Source: Neoechinorhynchus agilis
Taxonomy: Eukaryota; Acanthocephala
Assembly (NCBI GenBank): GCA_051530055.1
Contig: CM121342.1
Location: forward strand, 1,178,001 to 1,242,000
Direction of reading: 5' to 3'
DNA: 64,000 nt
A model generated the notes under the pieces. That model worked only from the letters and a program-made list of their open reading frames with translations. It was not told the origin of the DNA and made no database searches. Position 1 is the first letter of the stretch, and each line of letters begins with the position of its first letter. Below, piece by piece: positions 54,250 to 64,000 of the stretch. A program made the position numbers and the translations under genes.

Positions 54250-55485
54250 TCATTCTTGCTTAAGTCTGAAGGCTGGCAGACGAACAACGCTGTAGACGAG
54301 GTTATCTTGACTCGGATCAAATGTTAAAAATAGCAGAATGGACGATATAAGGACGAAAAGAAAAACGACACTGGACCAGAAAATCAAATGGAACACAATC
54401 GGATAACTTTCGTGGGTAAAGTATTGAGTATTCGTCTCAGACCATTCCCGTTTCACTCGGATTTGTTGCGCCAACTGTTCGACTGACAATATCATGCACA
54501 TGGAATCCGATCCCAAATAATTCTCACAAACCTAAGAAGACAATTTGTAATTATCGACAAATTGTGCTAACCTGCTGAACGACGGTTTCTATTTTTGTGT
54601 TAAATTGATTTTGGGTCATTTTGGCTGGCTTATTCCATGCCAGAAACAAAGCAAATTCATTTTTAGTCTATATTAAACAAATCGGAGTACGCAATCTTAA
54701 ATTTGTAGCCGTAAGACAAAAATAAGAGTAACTATTGAATTTTCGGCTGAAACAACAACGATGATTTATTCGAAGAAACTTCGGAGGAGTATCAGTGTTT
54801 ATTTCAGTCTGCCATTTACCATTCGATCCGTTCCATCTCGCTCCAGCCGAGCGATGAAGCCCAAGCACGAGAGATGGAACGGAAAGCACTAAGAAATGCT
54901 TCAAGGAAAATTAGGCGTTTTTCATTGTGAAAAATTTGATTTATAAATATTAATTTTCAATTCGCGAAATAAAGACCAACTGACCGCTGGAATTCGATTG
55001 AGAACATTAATTATCGATTTGTTGGATACTTTAACCTGACCGAGAAATTTGTTAAAACATCTTTTGAATTCGCACGAGGACTCACGTTCGGATCAATAGT
55101 TTCGACTTTTGTGTTCGTCACTCTAAGTGACACGTCATCGATCAACCTCGAGATGAATGATTTTTTAAAAAAAGATGATTTATACGATTGAACCATGACG
55201 AAAATCCATCGAACTGCTTTACGAGTCAACAGATCGTTAGAATAAAGAACCGGATTGCCGTTAAAGTGTTCACTCTGAGCTATAATTCAGTACGACCGGT
55301 TTTTAAAGCTGCTCTCTAAATACCTGATCGAGTAAATGGTTTATCGTAAGAAGCAGATCGTATGCTGATGCTGACTGATTATTGGATTTTGACAAGTTCT
55401 CAGGTAAATGGATCAATTCGAATGGAGGTGATGACGAAGCTGCGGTAAAAACCGCAATGAAAATCGCAAATAGGCATCGAAACAT
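54250..55485 (-). CDS. ATP6AP2: ATP6AP2-like protein (renin receptor family), multi-exon
   Basis: Exon 1 (55485-55324) encodes a signal peptide, MFRCLFAIFIAVFTAASSS. Exon 2 is 55274-55086. Exon 3 starts at 55035 (VKVSNKSIINVLNRIP) with an uncertain end. Exon 4 ends at 54830 with an uncertain start near 54897. Exon 5 is a 29-base microexon (54746-54718), exon 6 is 54667-54572 and exon 7 is 54531-54250. Neighbouring joins keep frame with introns of 40-50 bases. The last exon has YPIVFHLIFWSSVVFLFVL, a membrane helix, then DPSQDNLVYSVVRLP, which matches the DPG-D--IYRMT tail of ATP6AP2, the accessory subunit of V-ATPase assembly. The luminal part is diverged and appears short (~300 residues total against 350). 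The C-terminal match is the main evidence. Confidence 0.7.
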
Positions 55486-56554
55486 TTTGTGAACTTCTTA
55501 TTGACTTTTCTTCAATAAGTCTACGCCGTTCTTTCAGGGCTCTAGAAAGTATAAACCATGCTTTCTCAAAAAATTTACGGAGATGTTTGAAAATTGAAAT
55601 GTTCATAAGTAGGTTGTCTTATGTGGCGAAGAAAAATTAAAATATTCTTGTTCAGCGGTTTAATCACCGAGACGTATTCATGTTATTTAATATTTCGCCG
55701 CTCAACAAGACTATCTTTCCACCCGAATTTGATCTTGCATGAAAAAAATTGAAATGATTTTATTTCAAAATCCGATTGATTTCGACGATTCACAATCTTG
55801 TACGCGTTTATCAAAGTTGCTTGTACGTTTTAAAATGTGTGACGAGCAGATATTAAAGTCAAATCATTTTAATTTCTTTTCTAAATTTTTTTGAAGTGGA
55901 AACTTTAATCATAAATGCCATGAAATCACTAACACCACCGCTTTTAATTTCTTCGCCATAAAACGACCATTTACGGAAAGACTTTTTCCGTATGGCTTAA
56001 AATCTGACCTAAAACGACGGTGACGATATTGCAAGAAAGATTATAGGCTATTTTTATATTAAACAAGCGCTTATTAAGTTTTATAAAAATTCAAATTATG
56101 AAGGAAAGTCTTTGAGCCGAAGCAATCGTAAGTTTTGAAGATGAAAGCATTAATTTTATCTGAAGAAAAGTCTCTATTTAAAATTCAGGCGATTTCTTGC
56201 AATTTTATATCGCGATTCGATGTTTGGATCTTTTTTAAGTATTTTAGATTGAGCATTCTAAATATTTTCGTTAGTTCAAGAAAAAGAATGTATAAATTTC
56301 GATTGATTGTGTCAGAGTCATTTTATTGAAATTTTTTGTAAGTGATATGGTGAAAGTGAAATAAAGTTAAAAAAGAATTAATATTTCGTCCTCGTTTGTA
56401 AGTTTATACAAAGGATAAAAATGTTATATCATTTCTTAAATTTATTTCGCCTTTACCAACAGCATTTCTTTCAAATAACCAAACAACGATTGATTTCTAT
56501 CACACACACAAAAAAAACAACATCGTTATATCGCGCGACTAACTGACGATTCGC
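55486..56554. other. Intergenic, about 1 kb
   Basis: No gene seen. It carries short dispersed repeats shared with 30.16 kb (at about 55918) and 48.0 kb (at about 55700). Confidence 0.45.
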
Positions 56555-56997
56555 TTATTCTCCGAATTCAAACCAAGGTCTCATCGCTCTTACTTCTCTT
56601 GTTCTTCCTTTTCCCTTGTAAAACCGTGATTCCAATCCGTGGTAGTAGGGCCAATTCTTCTCATAAGTCTCATCCAGAAGTGGATTTCTGTAATAATGCC
56701 CAAACTGATAGCCACGTATTGGAAGCACAAACGGGATTTGCTGGGGAAAATCAATACTTAAAAATAAGACAAATCGGCCCGTCCTACCTCTAATTCAGAC
56801 GCATCTTTAGGCAATCGAGAATATCGGGAACAAACTACCGTAATTAATGACAACAATAGTAATATTGATCTAAATGATATATAGAAGGTGAGCGAAAAGA
56901 GAACTCCATTTTCTCCCGATTTAACGATGTACGTCGAGATCCGCAATAAAAATACAAGATGGGAGGCTCTTTAAACTAACCTTTTCATCTGATCCAT
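56555..56997 (-). CDS. Small secreted protein, 94 aa (3 exons)
   Basis: Exons 56997-56981, 56869-56788 and 56740-56555; introns of 111 and 47 bases with good GT-AG ends and phases that match. The product starts MDQMKRSILLLLSLITVVCS, a signal peptide. The mature part contains SRYSRLPKDASELE, then PFVLPIRGYQFGHYYRNPLL and KNWPYYHGLESRFYKGKGRT, ending RPWFEFGE. It is rich in aromatic residues and has dibasic-like KGKGR spots, but no clear neuropeptide processing pattern. I do not recognise a family. The splice structure and signal peptide make it more credible than its length suggests. Confidence 0.6.
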
Positions 56998-58314
56998 ATT
57001 GAAAAACAAGTTGGAGTTGAAAATTCTCAATTTATTTCTCCGAGTGTTTGCATATCTTAACGAATTTATCCATATTCATGCAGCCATTTCACACTTGTCT
57101 GCTTAAGGAACTTTAATTTGAGTTAAGAAACAAGTTATTCACAAGGGACCTTTCATAAGTTTCCAAATGGATGTGACAAAAAAGTATCGGTAAATACGAA
57201 CGATGAAGTTTTAAGAGGCGTTAATCGGAAAAGTCTATAAAACATTGACTTCTCAGAGACGCAAACTCGAATATAACTTATCAATAATTCTTGAGATAAC
57301 CTAATCAGATCTATGGTGTAGAAGACGCAAAACAATTTGACTGTAAAATTCATTGTAATCTTTCCGTCTAAGTGTCACGGAAATTCAAATTTTTTTGCAA
57401 GGATTCAACCTACTCCTAAAGAGTTGATCATCACATTTGTTGCACTTTTTTAATTATGTTAAAAGTAGCATTAATCAATAGATTGCGACTTATTGAAATT
57501 GTGCAAGAGTGGAAGTCAAGAGAACCAGTTACGATTGAAAATTAAGGAATTATGGTTGATTAATTACGCGAATCCTTAACGAACAAGTCAATGTGATTAA
57601 GATTTATGTTAAGATGAATAATCGATTTAACCAAAATCGTATTCAATTCTTAAAATCTTTTATTAAACCACAATTTTAACGATAGAACTTAATGTCAAGA
57701 TATTTGATAATTTAGTTGAAGATTCGATGAACGTCTGATGGATGTGAGATTTGGTATAAAAAGTTTATGTGTTAATTTATAAAGGATAACGATGAAATAA
57801 TCCCATCTCTATAAATATTGATCTCCCGAATCGTTCAAAGCTCTCGTCTTATAAAAAATCGATGAGAAGAAAGCACAATAATTTTTTTGAATCAGACCTT
57901 TGTATAGAAACTAAGTAATCAGATAAGATATTTGTAAACTAAACAATATAGTTCTAAATGTTATATAAATAATAGAAATTATCATCTTCTATATAAAGTG
58001 TAACACCGAATCCTAGTTGATTCACATATTATTAATGGATTTTGTTCTGGAGGATACTCAGAAAATATATTTCACAGCTTCAGAAAATGGATTAAGATCA
58101 TGGATATTATTTCTATTACGCCGTAATCCTAACGCTCGCTGGCAATGGTACGGCTAGTGCTCAAAGCTCGAACAATATTGCTTCCAAGAACTGTAAAACA
58201 TTTTATTGTCCACTTTTGCTTTATCATTTCGTTTAATATTATTCGAGTATTGTTCATTCGAAGAACGTTTACATACGACTAACAAATACCATATCGAGAG
58301 AAAATCCATCGGGA
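56998..58314. other. 1.3-kb intergenic region
   Basis: AT-rich with no gene seen. Confidence 0.45.
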
Positions 58315-58754
58315 TGGTAAATTTTGACTTGTGGTGAAGATAATCACCCGGTTACACGAACTCACATCTTTAAAAACTTACAAGCAATGATTGAGAAGGT
58401 GAGGTTTCCTCTTTCGAAATATTTCCTAACAACAAAATATAATTTTGGTGAACATAATCCCGGTAATAGTATATTTGATTTATTGGAAATATTTCGCGAG
58501 GTAACCTCGCCTCGTCAGTCATCAAAAAATGAGGTTTACACATTACGGTTTTAAGCTCAAGTGTGCAGAATCGAGCTTAAACCGTAAGATGAGGCGAGGT
58601 TACCTCGCGAAATATTTCCAATAAATCAGATATACTATTACCGGGAGTATTTTCACCAAAACTATACTTTGACCTACCAGAAGGATTTTCTATCGATAAT
58701 AATAAAATGATTTCTAACCCGGTGATTATCTTCACCACAAGTCAAATTTTACCA
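58315..58754. mobile_element. Outer snap-back element (host of nested insertion)
   Basis: Inverted ends: TGGTAA..TTTGACTTGTGGTGAAGA from 58315 and the complement ending TTACCA at 58754. The ends share GGTGAAGATAATCACC. Another element of the same general family (58443-58661) lies between the arms. No coding capacity. Confidence 0.75.
58443..58661. mobile_element. Inner snap-back element with two hammerhead-like cores
   Basis: Ends TTTTGGTGA (58443-58451) and TCACCAAAA (58653-58661) are exact complements. The left arm on the minus strand has CTGACGA (58518-58512), helix II GCGAGG/CCTCGC and GAAA (58495-58492). The right arm in plus sense has the same helix II and GAAA (58609-58612), but AAGATGA in place of CTGANGA. 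The centre contains TTTAAGCTC and its complement, so the whole 219 bases can fold back. Confidence 0.8.
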
Positions 58755-58966
58755 AATATAAACAAATTGATTCGACACGTTTGGCGATTTATTTGCTCAA
58801 TATGGCTCATCTAAATCCTCTTCTTCATCATCATCGTGAAATCAACGATGAATAGAATTGCGTATATTTTATTTTACATTATCGCGGTCTTAGAAATATC
58901 AGTCTTTACCACACAAGAAATTACATGATAACTTTACAGGTCAATAGGTGTATTTTTATGTGAAAA

Positions 58967-59191
58967 ATGCCGTTTTATTCTCATTTAGCCAACAGCTCCA
59001 CTGTATCACTGCTGAATATGGACAAAAAAGACGATTTGCTTCCGATTGATTTACTGGAGAGAATAGATAACGACAACAAGACAAAACAAGATATTAAAAC
59101 AAACGACGAAGGGTTAGGCCCTTCGTTGATCATTCTTGGAGCCCTCAGTTGCCTGACATTGCTGCTTTTCCGTTATTTCAAAGCTCCGTAG
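58967..59191 (+). CDS. Possible small tail-anchored protein, 57-74 aa
   Basis: The frame from ATG 58967 gives 74 residues; an internal ATG gives 57 (MDKKDDLLPIDLLERIDNDN). The C-terminus LIILGALSCLTLLLFRYFKA is a single membrane helix ending close to the stop, typical of tail-anchored proteins. The first half is charged. A splice-acceptor-like TTCTCATTTAG lies between the two ATGs, so the shorter start or a 5' exon is possible. No family recognised. Confidence 0.4.
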   Translation: MPFYSHLANSSTVSLLNMDKKDDLLPIDLLERIDNDNKTKQDIKTNDEGLGPSLIILGALSCLTLLLFRYFKAP

Positions 59192-59490
59192 GGAGGAAAA
59201 TATTTCTGTTGATCCACTGCTGAACATTTAGGTAATGTAGTAGTTCCGATTGAATATGCATTATCGATCAATGCATTGTGAGACCTATAGTTACGAGCGT
59301 AAGATACGATTAGAAATTTAACTTGATGAGAAAGTTGTTTCCAATAACCATAAATGATACAATTGATTGATAAACACACGTATGAGACCAGATTAGTATT
59401 TTATTTAAACATTGAATAATAATTTCTGGAATATAGAAGAGCCAAACAATCACCAATGTGATCAAGAGAAAATCCTTTGTGATAGTAGAA
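59192..59490. other. Intergenic
   Basis: No gene seen. Confidence 0.4.
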
Positions 59491-59636
59491 TTGGAGTTGT
59501 GGTGAACATTATCCCCCGCCCGGATTAAACAAGTATTTTATTGAAATATTTTGAAAGAGGAAGCCTCACCTCATTTACTCACGAAATATTTCAATAAAAT
59601 ATGTTTTATTCGTGATTATTATCATGGCAACTCCAA
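59491..59636. mobile_element. Minimal snap-back element, 146 bp
   Basis: Ends TTGGAGTTG (59491-59499) and CAACTCCAA (59628-59636) are exact complements. The inner arms carry the GAAATATTTCAATAAAAT phrase in opposite orientations, as in the elements at 48.9 and 58.5 kb. Helix II is worn. No coding capacity. Confidence 0.75.
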
Positions 59637-60985
59637 TCACTAATACGAGTTTCTATGTTCTTGAAAATTCCTGTATTTCTCGATTCCAAGTGGGTACAAA
59701 ATTTGAATTTAATCGTTTTCAATGCACTGGAGATGATTACGAAGTTCAAATAAAATTCGAGCGATTGAACTAATGAATCTACGGGTATGAATGGGAAGAG
59801 GGTCGGTCCATTCGGATCCCCAGTATTCGCCTCCCTTTATACCTACGAAACCTGAGCAAATAATTTCAGAATTCACATTGCACCTAAATTAATTTTTCTA
59901 GCACTAAGCGCACTAAGCGCACTAAAAAGAGGAGTCCACATTGTATTCACTGTTAAAACGTATCTTAAATAAACGACGCGCAATCGCTAGTCTCCTTTAC
60001 ATTAGCAAAATCATAAAAAATGGCAGCCTGCAAAATTTAAGTGCATGATACCTAACGAATCACGAGTAGGTCGAAAAATGACTCCAATAATCGGTGAACA
60101 TCTAATTTTGGAACAATTGTATTATATCTGTCCAAAATTCTAAAGGACGGTTAATGCCATTCTTTGATCAGTTGTATAAGACATAACGAAATCGAGTTAG
60201 CAGGTTTCTGGTTATAGTCAACGAATTCCGCATTTTCTTTTCTTTTATTCAATAGGAAGAAATATGTGACCCCTTGACAACTCAACTCTTCGACGTGCTT
60301 ATTTTTATTTAAGATTGCCAACTAAGAATTCAAAGCATTTTAAATACTTCAAAAGGGCAAAATCTTTTCTTTCTAAATCTATTATTTTTAAATAGTGTTT
60401 TAATATATATGCTCACTGATTTCTCCACCTAAAACGCTCTTCTTTTGTGTGAATTTCTTAGAAATAATCCGAAGGCTAATTTCTATTTAACCATTATACG
60501 TCCATTCGTGAAATTATTTAATGTTTGATTGGATAATTAAACCGAATTCATCACTTTTTAGGTGGAAACAGAGTATCATAATTCTTGTGGGAAGGATTTT
60601 CTTTGGCAAATGATAAAGTAGTACAATTGTTCTCACACATTTAGGTGGAATAAATTACCGTTTATTTTTAACATGTAGATGATTGTTATGAACTTTTGAA
60701 TAAATGTGCGCAACCAGCAATCCAAATTAAAAGAATCGTAAGAAATGAAAGTTATCCAAGCGTTTTCGATGGCCTAAATTTTATGAGAAGCCTCTTCGTT
60801 ATAAAACAAGTAAGTGTAACTCGAAGAATAACAACAGTACAAAGCTGACGAAGAGTTTTAAAAGTTCTATATAGAAATAATCATGTATGATAATACATTG
60901 GTCGACTGTACGACCATGGCAACGATGTTACCTTATCATTGCCGTTAAAATCCTTTAATTGCCTTCAAAATATCATTGGAGAATT
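59637..60985. other. 1.35-kb intergenic region
   Basis: No gene. A short ACTAAGCGC triplication lies at about 59900-59925. It probably contains the FAM78 promoter. Confidence 0.45.
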
Positions 60986-61915
60986 ATGGCGTCTCGAACA
61001 ATCACAGCGGAAAACTACAAATATTATTCCTGCGAGCAAAGGGATATCCCCGATTTACAAGTTTTATCGATCGACGCAACCATAAGAGACCAACCGACTC
61101 GAATAGACGAAATATTCTGCCGTTCATGTCTTGTTTACGCGACACCGGTTTTTAAAGCGGAAGCTCATATTTTATTTCCCCCGATTGAAGATGATACCCA
61201 CTGGAGGATCGGATTTATTCAAGCATGTAACCGCATGCAATTTGATATATTTTATGGCAAAAGTGGAGTTTCTAGCTGGGAGTTTCCGATAATGAAATCA
61301 GGCGAACGAAGTATGATAAACGATTCCGATTCGCGAAACTTTCCTTTTTATGACGCGTTGTCATCCAGTCGAGACCTCAGAGGGCCAATTAATACCAGCA
61401 CTCAAATTTATCTTCGATTAACCGACCATTTCAATCCATACGTCCCGTGGAAGTCTGTGCGTATGAACGGTATTTGCCACGATTTGACATTTCTTCAAAG
61501 AGATCAATCCTTTCTTGTCTGGTTAGTAGCACTGAATCTAACAACTCGGAAATTGGTAGTGATTAAGACGATTAGTTGGGAAATGCATGTACGGATCAGT
61601 GTTGATACCCGACGTCGAATTGGAAGCCGAGCAGTTCTCGTTAGTAATCCAAAACCCGTGGAACCTACTATTTTCTTTTATAATGTGCCAATACCTTTTG
61701 AGGTGCTATATCCACCAACTGCTAATTCTGCACAAGTCTTAACGTGGAGAGGAAATGATGGAACAGTTAGGTTATTGGTACCGCCTAAATTTTACGATGA
61801 AAGGGAGAATAGACAATATAGTCTAAGGGATCAGATTACGACCGAAGAAAGCAGTGATGGGGACTATGAATTAAATGATGATCGTAGTTGCGTTAGCTCA
61901 GCTAGTGACTTTTAA
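60986..61915 (+). CDS. FAM78: FAM78 orthologue, 309 aa
   Basis: Single exon from ATG 60986; the frame is open slightly upstream but has no earlier ATG. Conserved FAM78 blocks are DATIRDQPTRIDE, YATPVFKAEAHILFPPIEDD, HWRIGFIQACNRMQFDIFYG, SSWEFPIMKSGERSMINDSD, RDQSFLVWLVALNLTTRKLV and ANSAQVLTWRGNDGTVRLLV. The length compares with ~280 in vertebrates, with an added acidic/Ser-rich tail (TTEESSDGDYELNDDRSCVS). The function of FAM78 proteins is unknown. No signal peptide or membrane helix. AATAAA overlaps the stop codon (61915-61920). Confidence 0.9.
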   Translation: MASRTITAENYKYYSCEQRDIPDLQVLSIDATIRDQPTRIDEIFCRSCLVYATPVFKAEAHILFPPIEDDTHWRIGFIQACNRMQFDIFYGKSGVSSWEFPIMKSGERSMINDSDSRNFPFYDALSSSRDLRGPINTSTQIYLRLTDHFNPYVPWKSVRMNGICHDLTFLQRDQSFLVWLVALNLTTRKLVVIKTISWEMHVRISVDTRRRIGSRAVLVSNPKPVEPTIFFYNVPIPFEVLYPPTANSAQVLTWRGNDGTVRLLVPPKFYDERENRQYSLRDQITTEESSDGDYELNDDRSCVSSASDF

Positions 61916-61920
61916 ATAAA

Positions 61921-63089
61921 ATCGCAACATGTTTATAATCAACATACGAGCTGACCCATATTTAACCACTTTTTTATTGAGTTATTCAACTAAAATTTGA
62001 CAGCGATCATCATTATGCTTTTGGTTTTTAGTTAAACGATCACAAATCTGCTAAACATGTACTGAATATCCGCTGAGAAATAAAGCGCGTACATCTCGTA
62101 TCATAAATTTTCAGCGTTTTTCAAATTTTTTTAAAAACATAAAAAATTGTATGAATAATAAACTTTCAATGTTTCGATTTATCGCGTCCATAAATAACCG
62201 ATTTGGGTCAAGGAAGTGGATAAAATAACATAATATCAAGAACCGTACAGTTAAGAGTTTGTGCGCATCCCTCCGAATGGGTCACACCCAGGTACTAAAT
62301 ATACTTTTATTGATGAACTTGGTACGTGGCAAATTTTGATCATTTTAGAATCCCAACGGTCATAGTGCGCTTCAAAATCGAAGTCTAGACTAGAAGTCCT
62401 GATAAATGTTTTCAAATGCATTCAGCAGAGAACTGGGCAAGGATAAAAACTGAAAATTAGAAGTTACGATTTGTAAGTTGCAAGCATAATCGAAATATCC
62501 TTGGAAAATACGATATTATCCGGCTTATGATTTGGCAATCGTTGCGATACAATTCAAGAAAGTCATAAACGATAACAATGCATTTGGAGCGCTTGCAATG
62601 GGCATTTTCCAGTAACGAATTTGTGAAAGCTAAAATATATCAACGCTGACATAAAAGTATTTTTGTTCAATATAAAATAAATTAAGTAAAAAAGAATAAA
62701 AACGCGATTAAATACTAAAAACGGAAACCCATTTTTGTATTATTGATCCGATTATCGAGCGATCTCTCTGGAATTATTCAATGATTGAATCAAATTACTA
62801 ATGGCGAACGATACACAAAATACCATTCTCAAATACGATAAATCAATAGAACCCAATTAAAATGTCAACCAAATCGATTTTGCGCGTCATCACGTGTGAT
62901 AGTGTGTTTGTGGTGATTTGTTTTTTTACGTTGTTTAAACAATAAAATAGTCAGACTGATGATGAGCCACCTTGGCGAATATGCGCCGAAAATGCAATCT
63001 AACTTTAAAGTTGCAATTGAAGAATTTTCAATTATCAATGATCTTCTGTTCTTTTAATTCAGATTCACACGAATTCCTCGAAACGAAAA
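61921..63089. other. 1.2-kb intergenic region
   Basis: AT-rich with no gene seen. Confidence 0.45.
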
Positions 63090-63233
63090 ATGAGTGCTAA
63101 AGTACTAAAACAACTCTTAAATCCATGGGAATTTGCTGGAGCTAAGGTAGAGATTTACGGCCCGAAACAATTTCCTAACAAAGCCTTAGGACCACACAAG
63201 AACGTTTTCGTACGGCCCGAAACAATTTCCTAA
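63090..63233 (+). CDS. Possible small gene, 47 codons, interrupted by duplication
   Basis: From ATG 63090 the frame reads MSAKVLKQLLNPWEFAGAKV then EIYGPKQFPNKALGPHKNVF, compositionally like a small mitochondrial protein. It runs into a 55-base tandem duplication (63157-63266) that shifts the frame to a stop at 63233. A donor GTAGAG after GCTAAG (63146) gives an alternative splice exit. No family recognised; it may be a broken gene or a first exon. Confidence 0.3.
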   Translation: MSAKVLKQLLNPWEFAGAKVEIYGPKQFPNKALGPHKNVFVRPETIS

Positions 63234-63266
63234 CAAAGCCTTAGGAACACACAAGAACGTTTTCTT
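63157..63266. repeat. 55-bp tandem duplication
   Basis: ACGGCCCGAAACAATTTCCT begins at 63157 and again at 63212. The two copies differ at one base (GGACC against GGAAC). The near-identity shows a recent event. Confidence 0.9.
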
Positions 63267-63310
63267 TTCGCTTTTAAATGTCTGTTGAGCATGAATTTCC
63301 ACCCGTTTAA

Positions 63311-63568
63311 ATGCCTTTGAAAATTAAATTCACTTGCTTGGAACTAAAAATCAAAACATGGGTTCAAGAGTACAAGCGAATGCGAGGCGATGAATTCTAC
63401 TGCGATTCGTTCACGTTTTCGAAGTTTCATAATTTACAGAAATTAGCTGGTGTTGAAAGAACCTACCAGATATTTGCACCATTAGAGAACAACCATAAAG
63501 TATCAGCTGGATCGATTGTAATTCTAAATTCAAGTAAAAAGGACAGACTATTTATTGATAGCTTTTAA
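63311..63568 (+). CDS. Hypothetical protein or exon, 85 aa
   Basis: Starts at ATG 63311 and ends at TAA. It reads like normal protein: KTWVQEYKRMRGDEFYCDSF, then KLAGVERTYQIFAPLENNHK. No signal peptide or membrane helix and no family recognised. It could be the C-terminal exon of the gene that starts at 63090. Confidence 0.35.
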   Translation: MPLKIKFTCLELKIKTWVQEYKRMRGDEFYCDSFTFSKFHNLQKLAGVERTYQIFAPLENNHKVSAGSIVILNSSKKDRLFIDSF

Positions 63569-64000
63569 GATGTCAATGTTTTGATAGATTTCTAGAAAGA
63601 TAAAATTGCAATTTGATATCGGATTGCACTTTAATTTTTTTCTCAGATAAAGCACCGTCGTTGATAGTAGCCAGCTTAATTTTCTTTTTGAAATTGGGCA
63701 TTATCTCATTACACAACGATTTTCAACTGCAAGGAAGTGTCGTCGTCTCCGGTTGCACAAGACCGATAGCAGAAAACGCTGTAATCCACAACTCTCATTC
63801 ATCAGTACTAATTTGAAAAAAACAAAAACCCCAAAAAATCCTAACCGAGATTCCAAATGAATATCTTAATATTGCATTGAGAGCTCTGAGTGGCAAATAC
63901 AAAAAATGGATGGTTTTAATACCCACGAAGAAATATACCGAAAATTTATGCAAAATCTGACACAGGTACAAATGGATTACTCGTTCAAATATCCGATAAA
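63569..64000. other. Window end, no supported gene
   Basis: A short frame (63613-63816) without domain; possibly part of a gene continuing beyond the window. Confidence 0.35.

Noticed and set aside
54668-54904. Single 78-codon minus-strand gene
   Set aside because: Splice sites at 54830 and 54746 cut it, and the exons join in frame with the ATP6AP2-like gene.

Overview
The window looks like a chromosomal segment of a small invertebrate animal. Host genes are single-copy metazoan orthologues with short GT-AG introns, mostly 40-55 bases. Intergenic DNA is AT-rich and crowded with retroelement debris. A nematode or another small ecdysozoan fits best, but the species cannot be fixed from the sequence alone.

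Layout. 1-4648 is a head-to-tail array of ~725-bp units. Each unit carries an open frame resembling the N-terminal part of a Penelope-like element (PLE) protein and ends in a hammerhead-like ribozyme core. 5.4 kb holds a SINE and 7.0-11.0 kb holds decayed LINEs with a restriction-like endonuclease. 11.3-21.4 kb is a gene cluster: DDX56/Dbp9 helicase, the ALG12 mannosyltransferase (7 exons), a degenerate PKA regulatory subunit, a 916-residue secreted Pro/Val-repeat protein, and a small secreted protein transcribed divergently from it. 23.0-24.7 kb is an R3H/SUZ protein and 27.7-28.3 kb a DUSP11/PIR-1-type RNA phosphatase. 28.4-34.4 kb is repeats: snap-back elements, a minisatellite, LINE pieces and a Ty3/Gypsy fossil. 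34.4-43.1 kb has no gene I can support. 43.7-46.3 kb is a Shaw/Kv3-type potassium channel, followed by SINE and PLE debris. 50.0-51.9 kb has a FAM210-like mitochondrial protein and an unknown membrane protein. 52.1-53.6 kb has a 96-bp minisatellite and a PLE remnant. 54.2-55.5 kb is an ATP6AP2-like gene, 56.5-57.0 kb a 94-residue secreted protein, 58.3-59.6 kb nested snap-back elements, and 61.0-61.9 kb a FAM78 orthologue.

The most notable signal is a recurring ribozyme-like core found at many loci: CTGANGA, one extra base, a hairpin, then GAAA with a one-base-pair helix III. It occurs in at least three sequence families: the tandem array, the GCGAGG/CCTCGC snap-back elements, and a separate 48.6-kb palindrome. 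In two loci it flanks a PLE-type GIY-YIG endonuclease remnant, in sense at the 3' end and antisense at the 5' end. This suggests one PLE-driven system that produces both tandem (retrozyme-like) and inverted (snap-back) non-autonomous progeny. The host genes are otherwise ordinary housekeeping or neuronal genes and do not form a shared pathway.
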